Source of the DNA: Euphorbia lathyris | Lineage: Eukaryota > Streptophyta > Magnoliopsida > Malpighiales > Euphorbiaceae | Assembly (NCBI RefSeq): GCF_963576675.1 | Contig: NC_088916.1 | Coordinates: 75,781,501-75,845,500 of the forward strand | Reading direction: 5' to 3' | DNA length: 64,000 nt | Shown here: positions 58,640-64,000 of the stretch, piece after piece | How the letters are laid out: every line of letters begins with the position of its first letter | How positions within the stretch are numbered: position 1 is the first letter of the stretch | Made by a program: the position numbers and the translations under genes | Notes under the pieces: generated by a model | Database searches by the model: none | The model's input: only the letters and a program-made list of their open reading frames with translations | What the model was told of the DNA's origin: nothing

Positions 58640-59610
58640 TATAAGGCTTCTACCCTTGCTCCAGCTGGGTTGTTGCAACCGTTGCACATTCCGGAGGTTG
58701 TATGGTCTGAGATTTCCATGGATTTCATCATAGGGCTGCCTCCGTCTAAAGGCTTTAATGCGATACTCGTAGTAGTGGATAGATTGAGCAAGTATACTCA
58801 TTTCACCGCCCTGAAGCACCCCTACACCGCTCGGTCCATCGCTAAAGTTTTTGTTAAAGATATTGTTCGCTTACACGGTACTCCGATAGCAATAGTCAGT
58901 GACCGTAACCCAATTTTCATGAGCAAATTTTGGTCTGAACTTTTTAAATTACAACGCACACGATTGTGTTCTTCATCAGCTTATCACCCTGAAACGAACA
59001 GTCAAACTGAAGTGACCAACAGATGTGTGGAGGCCTATTTGTGTTGCTTTTCGGTAGAACAGCCACGTTCTTGGGCACAATGGCTGCCATGGGTAGAATT
59101 CTGGTTTAATACCTCATTTCATGTATCAACCGGGATGACCCCCTTTGAGGTGGTTTATGGTCGAAAACCACCTACGCCAGTTTAATTCATTCCGGGTGAG
59201 ATTCGTGTTGAGTGTGTTGCTCGAGAATTGGCAGACAGAAAGGAAGTTCTCACACAATTACAGTACAATCTCCACAAGGCACAATAACAAATGAAGTTGC
59301 GGGAAGACAAGGGCAGACGTGATGTCAGTTTTGAGGTAGGAGATTGGGTGTATCTGAAACTGTGGCCTTATAAACAATAGTCAGTTGCTCGCTAAGTCAA
59401 TCAAAAGTTAACTGCTCGTTATTATGGCCCCTTCCAAGTTTTGCATCGCATAGGAGAGGTAGCATACAAGCTGCAACTACCTCAAGAGTCCAAAGTTCAC
59501 CCCGTCTTTCATGTCTCCATGCTTAAACCAACCAGTAGCCCAATGCAAGCAGAACCTGCACTTCCAGCAGGATTTGAGCTTCCCATTGAGAACTCTGACT
59601 AACCCCAACA
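58640..59610 (+). pseudogene. Chromovirus integrase core
   Basis: SMDFIIGLPPS (first Asp), VSDRNPIFMSKFW (second Asp), NSQTEVTNRCVEAY (Glu), WFNTSFHVSTGMTPFEVVYG. Stop at about 59183. The C-terminal integrase text ([37 protein letters not shown]) goes on after further stops. Confidence 0.9.
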
Positions 59611-59611
59611 T

Positions 59612-59872
59612 GTGTTAGCCTCTCGCCTAATCAACCACCAAGGGGAACAAGTAAAACAATGGTTAATTCAATGGCAAGGTAAGACTGTCGAGGAAGCTAC
59701 GTGGGAAGAAGAAATCACTAGACGGGCACAGTTTCCTTCACTTAGTCTTGAGGACAAGACTCCTTCTACAGCGGGTGGCAATGATACCAACAAGATTGTA
59801 AGTGAGGAGGGGGCCAGGCCCAAGGTCTTGAGGGTTTACACTAGGAGAAAGAAAAGGGATCACGTGGTGTAG
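59612..59872 (+). pseudogene. Chromovirus chromodomain and pol C-terminus
   Basis: VLASRLI, then QVKQWLIQWQGKTVEEATWE is the chromodomain core (aromatic W-x2-W ... TWE) that steers integration to certain chromatin in chromoviruses. Ends RRKKRDHVV at TAG 59870-59872 inside the LTR repeat. Confidence 0.85.
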
Positions 59873-60140
59873 GTGGGAGTTTGGCAGTTAGTGGATTTGA
59901 CTATTAAATAAAGTGGTAGGATGCCTTAGAGAGCATTCATTATTATTATAGTAGTCATTTTGGGAAATCCTTATCGGGATTGGGATTTCTGGGGGCTAGT
60001 CCCTATGTTGTGTCTTTTTGTTTTTCACTATTGTATTCAGTAGAGAGAGAGAGAGGGACATCACTGTGTCATTATCCTCATCATATTAATATACCATCTT
60101 TGATTCTCCATTTCTGGGAATATTATTGGAGTTCTTATCA
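59797..60140 (+). repeat. Chromovirus 3' LTR
   Basis: Same ends as the left copy, with a longer GA run. The pol frame runs into its first about 75 bases (…KKRDHVV-stop at 59870-59872), so the last coding residues lie in the LTR. Confidence 0.85.
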
Positions 60141-60603
60141 TCTCTCTAGCAATATCAAACGCAACAAGAGCGTATTCGCCGCTGTTTGGTTTACACAGCC
60201 AGTTCAAGGAGCAGTCTGCAAAATATCCGGTGTATATAGCTGTATCTTTTCTGTGAGGAAAAACCTGGGTACTCCTCCTCCACGAATTCGACCTCAACCC
60301 AAAAATCCAAACTTGTAAATCATGAAGATTGTCATCTGTCTTGACATCTTCAATCAACACAACCTTGTGCTCATCAGTAGTCGAATCATAACCCAAACCC
60401 ATGGCGGTTTTATTGGAATGGCCGCCTGTGGGATTTTGATAGGGCAACGAGGAAGCTGTTGGTACTGTTGGGTGGAGGGGTTCCATACAGCAAGCCTGAA
60501 TGAGTCTACAAACAAGAGAACTAATCTGTTGCAGTAACCATATGGCTTAGCACTGTTTTTGTATGGTTTCTCCATCTTGTTGTCTTCAAGGCCAGTATCT
60601 AAA

Positions 60604-61008
60604 TCACAAACATGTAATCTTTCCAACCGCCTTTCCATTGGAAGTCCTCAGATGATCATCTTGCTGTCTTTCCTCTTTTTGAACAGATCTATTGTGATGC
60701 TGATGTATAAACTCCTGGCTATTAATGATGCTGCAGAAAGATTTAGAAAGGCATCTGAAAGACAATAGAGATTTCGCTGAACAACCAAGTAGAATGTCTC
60801 TGATCAGTTCTTCAGGAAGTTGTGATTGTGCAGCTCTCTCACCAGGCTGCCAGTTATCCTGAGGAAGTGGTGCTTCTGCTGCTATCTGATCGGTTTCCAA
60901 GTTATCATGTGAAAGTTGTGCTTCTGCTGCTATCTGATCAGGTTTCGAGTTATCCTGTGGAGCTTGTGCTGCTGCTGCTGCTGCTCCATGATCAGTTTCC
61001 CAGTTATC
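60604..61008 (-). pseudogene. F-box domain segment with N-terminal repeats
   Basis: Exon 2 of the split gene up to the first frameshift. Four repeats: DNWETDHGAAAAAAQAPQ, DNSKPDQIAAEAQLSH, DNLETDQIAAEAPLPQ, DNWQPGERAAQSQLPE. The F-box follows directly. The first repeat holds an Ala run from GCA repeats. Confidence 0.85.
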
Positions 61009-61905
61009 CTGGTTTATAAGAATAGACATGAGGGTCAAATATTTGTCATAAAAATGGTGGAAAAGATCAAATGTTTATTCATAAAAGAAACACCCAAATA
61101 CAGAAAGTGAGGCAAAGATGAGTGGTTCCTTATGCGAATATTAAATATACATATACTCATATTACGATTTCTGATTCCATTGCTAAGCCTTCAGCGGATT
61201 TTTTCTGAGTTTACACAAAATAATACTAGAGGAAATAAAAGCAGAGATGTCTTCTTCTGGTGCAAAAATGATAAAAAAAAAATAGTACTGAAATCACATC
61301 CTCTATTTGTTTCACATTTTAGTATGTTTAACTAGACTTTTCTGTTTTCTACTTGTAGAAAATTTCTTTGCATTGTTGACTCAGAAATCCAACGATCGAA
61401 AAGACATACACCACCTGCTCACTACATTCTGAAGATCAAATCATTCACCCAGTTGTCCGATATTCTCAGGAACACTAGAGACGGCAAGTACGATTCTGAT
61501 GAATTTGAAGTTGCTGATTATATGTACTAAACCAATTAAGTCTTTTTTTCTCCTGGTAGGAAACTGATAAATATTATTTTAACCTGGTAGGAACCTGGTT
61601 CTATATCCTAATGGAAATTCGAAAGTAAATGGGGAAGGTCACATTTCTCTGTATTTGGCATCAACAGATGAAAAAACAATTTCTAGTTCTAGCTATGTTG
61701 ATGCGCTTTTCAGCTTTTTCGTTTACGATCATATTCGAGATAAGTACTTGGCAATCCAAGGCTGGTTTGAGATTGGAACTGTGTCTATTGGGGCTCTCGA
61801 AGATTCATGCGGCTGAAAGACCTCCATAATGCATCAAAGTGATTCATAGTGAATGATACTTTGGTTGAAGCTAAAATAACATCAGAAGAAGAAATTGAAA
61901 CTGAC
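61009..61905 (-). other. Intron 1 of the F-box gene
   Basis: About 900 bp between donor GTCAGT (61905-61900) and acceptor AACCAG (61011). No repeats recognised. Confidence 0.6.
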
Positions 61906-62099
61906 CTTTTTCTGATCGAAATGATCAGGAACTGGATCAGGAACCACATCGACATCCGTAGTTGGCCTGCGACATGGGACTTGGTTACCCATTGCCGGAG
62001 GAGGAGATGATAATACCGTAGAAAGAAAAGGAGAGAAAGCGGAAGAGGGGAGAAAGAGGTTTTGGTTGAAAATAGGATTCTGATTTTCAATTCAAAGAG

Positions 62100-63242
62100 T
62101 CATAGCATTGTCAAATAATCCATCCTTTTATAGGTACCGACTATATTACATTACACTTTCCCTTAATTTTAATAGCATTTCCTTCTTTTGATATTTTCCT
62201 GTTGATTTAATTTTAAAACCTTACTATTTGAAGCTCATAAATTATGTTTAAACTGTCAATTTCCTTTTTTTTTAACAATACATACATCACATTGATTACT
62301 TGATTCATTTTAAAAAATAAATTGTACAGTAATTTTTTTTAAAGTTTTATCAACCTGCCAACTAATATATATATTAAATAATAATTAAAATTTATTATGA
62401 ATAATAAAAATGTAACAAATTAAAATTTAATTAATTAAATTAACAAAACTTAATGAACCTAATCTTAAATAAATAAAAAATATTTTAAGGAAATAACAAA
62501 AATTAATTGAATTTAGGTAAATAAATAAATATATAATTAAGGTAGAGGCTATGTTTACTTTGTTTTTGATTAAGTAAGTTTTATTTTTATTTTTAATATA
62601 TAATATAAGGATGGATAAAATTAGATTTGAATTTTTTTAGAAAAATCTTTAGTAGAGGGGTTTAAGTCAAATCTGATTCAATATTAAATATATATGTTCA
62701 TAGCTACTCTGTAAAAAATTAAAAAGGATCAATACAAACTTGTAAACACTTTTAATGACGTAAAGCATTTTTTGGCTCGATAATATTTATCTGCGTAACT
62801 TTGCTATTCTATGGACAATGTGTTAGCAAGTTAGCAAGATGAATCGTAATATTTGTATTTGATTGTTATAAACTATTATTTAAAAATCAAATATATTCTA
62901 AACATTCAATTATAATATAAATCACGATCAAAGTTAATATTAACTTTAATATATAATAACACATTATAATTCACAATTTAGATTATAGACTTTTCTGAAT
63001 ATAATTTATAAGAAATTAATAAAAATCGAGACATTAACCTGATTGATTAATTTTCTAAAAGAAAATAAACTAAACCCATTAAATATTGAACTTGAATAGA
63101 TTGGATTGGATTGGATTGGATTGATTATTAACTCAAATAATTTCAAATATAAATTTATAGTTATTAAACAATGGACTAAATTAATGAGCTTACAAATATT
63201 TGTACCAAATATAGCGTAAATGATAGTATTAATTTTTGGGTA
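62100..63242. other. AT-rich intergenic region
   Basis: No genes. A degenerate end of the double-hairpin MITE may lie at 62548-62600 (CTATGTTTACTTTG, TAAGTAAG). A short GATTG tandem repeat lies at about 63098-63124. Confidence 0.5.
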
Positions 63243-63300
63243 TCTTCTATGCTTACTTTGTTTTTGACAAAATAAGATTTACTTTGTTTTTTCTACCATT
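63243..63300. mobile_element. Double-hairpin MITE, copy 4, truncated
   Basis: TCTTCTATGCTTACTTTG, TTTTTGACAAAATAAG, TTTACTTTGTTTTTTC, TACCATT: the left end only; the right half is absent. Confidence 0.75.
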
Positions 63301-63469
63301 TTGAAAAAAATTCATGTGCTTTCATGTTTTCGTAGATCGATACATGTGATTTTTTTGCTCCAGAACAAATGACTTGACACCATTAAAATAGAACGATAAT
63401 TTTTGAAATTTTTTAAGTCATTTATTTACCTTTTCAGTGAATTTTTAACCCGATTCTTTTTTTATTATT

Positions 63470-63770
63470 ATTTCCAGATTCTAGATTTTTTTGGAATTCC
63501 AGATTTTTGGAATAAATTAAAAATTTAAAAATTTCTAGAATTACAAATTTTTTAGAATTTCAAAATTTCTGAAATTCCAGAACTTTTGAAATTCCAGAAT
63601 TTTTAAAATTTCTGAAATTCTAGAATTTATGAAATCTGAATTAGAATTTCGAAAATTTTATAACTTTTGAAATTCCAGAAATTTGGAATTTTTTAAATTC
63701 TAAAGTGTTTGAAATTCTATAAAATTCTGAAATTTCAAAATTTCTGAAATTCTAAAATATCCTTAATAAG
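63470..63770. repeat. Degenerate GAAATTCCAGAA tandem and palindromic array
   Basis: About twenty loose copies of TTCTGAAATTCCAGAATTTT and related words. As GAATTTC and GAAATTC are each other's complement, the array can fold on itself. No coding capacity. Confidence 0.8.
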
Positions 63771-63884
63771 AGGCTTAGGTTTCTTCTTTGTTATAATTAA
63801 AATTTCGAATCTGTTTTACAAAAGTTAATAATTTATTGGGATAAGGTTCAATCTATCTGATGATTAGACACAAAAATATCCATA

Positions 63885-64000
63885 ACGTTCATATGTATGA
63901 GTAATTTTTATTCATAAAGATGATAGTTATGACCAATTTTACTTATAACATTGATAAGTTTGCTCAATTTCATATATTATTAAAAAACACATATATTTTG
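63885..64000. mobile_element. Foldback family A piece at the window edge
   Basis: AAAAATATCCATAACGTTC, GAGTAATTTTTATTC and ACTTATAACATTGATAAG follow the left arm of the element at 1478. Cut by the end of the window. Confidence 0.5.

Larger units (their letters stand above)
54742..60140 (+). mobile_element. Ty3/gypsy chromovirus inserted in the F-box gene
   Basis: 5.4 kb with LTRs of about 340 bp (54742-55081; 59797-60140). Gag, zinc knuckle, protease, RT, RNase H, integrase and a C-terminal chromodomain follow in the gypsy order. Small LTRs and total length suggest the Reina-type chromoviruses. By eye the LTRs differ at about a dozen substitutions plus one GA-repeat step. Numerous stops make this copy non-autonomous. 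Direct repeats at the borders were not found. Orientation is opposite to the host gene. Confidence 0.93.
54372..61992 (-). pseudogene. F-box protein gene split by a chromovirus and two frameshifts
   Basis: F-box proteins are substrate receptors of SCF ubiquitin ligases. Exon 1 is 61992-61906 (29 codons, donor GTCAGT). Exon 2 starts at 61008 after AACCAG. Then come four repeats of about 16 aa, the F-box (QLPEELIRDILLGCSAKSLL ... CLSKSFCSIINSQEFI), and F-box-associated (FBA) text RLAVWNPSTQQYQQLP and MGLGYDSTTDEHKVV. FBA text reads LQVWIFGLRSNSWRR, then VAFDIARE at 60150. There a 5.4-kb retrotransposon intervenes. The C-terminal FBA part resumes at about 54738 (YYQTISEVSQALYPHK), goes through DLHVLDGRLCMSFF and ends GDEDK-stop at 54372. 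Shifts of frame lie near 60640-60665 and 60400-60430 and compensate in net phase. Original start MGNQVPCRR is supported by the splice phase. Confidence 0.85.

Noticed and set aside
1..64000. CRISPR arrays, bacterial operons, phage or tRNA/rRNA genes
   Set aside because: Spaced repeats of CRISPR type are absent and gene structure is clearly plant nuclear; no tRNA or rRNA cloverleaf or conserved rRNA text was seen by eye (a tRNA scan would be decisive).

Overview
The window is plant nuclear DNA, most likely from an eudicot. It is AT-rich, its protein genes are split by GT-AG introns, and most of it is transposable element sequence (Ty1/copia, Ty3/gypsy chromovirus, a Helitron end, hAT-like and Mutator-like short elements, foldback elements). 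The host genes are typical of flowering plants: a flavonol synthase, a two-domain CrcB-type fluoride exporter and a cysteine-type selenoprotein K homologue. The species cannot be named from the sequence alone.

Bases 1-23100 hold no intact host gene. An old Ty3/gypsy element on the + strand runs in pieces from about 1.1 kb to 22.7 kb (gag, RT, RNase H). It is broken by a 990-bp hAT-like element (1322-2311, itself carrying a foldback element), by what looks like a solo copia-type LTR (about 2.9-17.1 kb), and by a truncated antisense copia (17782-about 20.4 kb). Inside the solo LTR sits a full-length copia element (4111-16473) with a perfect 5-bp target duplication. Its right LTR is split by a 2.9-kb Helitron-like insertion. 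This gives an order of events that can be read directly.

Bases 24.2-28.7 kb carry a complete three-exon flavonol synthase (+ strand, 331 aa). Its large introns hold a foldback element and a 220-bp tandem duplication. Bases 31.7-41.1 kb carry the fluoride exporter gene FEX (- strand, six coding exons, 464 aa, probably two 5' UTR exons). Two hAT-like elements with 8-bp duplications lie in its introns, and a third lies just upstream of the gene. Bases 47.0-49.9 kb carry the SelK-like gene (- strand, four exons, 101 aa).

Bases 52.3-53.3 kb hold an antisense gypsy remnant. Bases 54.4-62.0 kb are an F-box gene on the - strand, cut in two by a 5.4-kb chromovirus and carrying two frameshifts, so it is a pseudogene. 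The last 2 kb are AT-rich with short repeats. FLS, FEX and SelK act in unrelated processes (flavonol biosynthesis, fluoride efflux, ER membrane function). Nothing suggests that they form a cluster. The main novelty is in the short element families with clear termini and target duplications.
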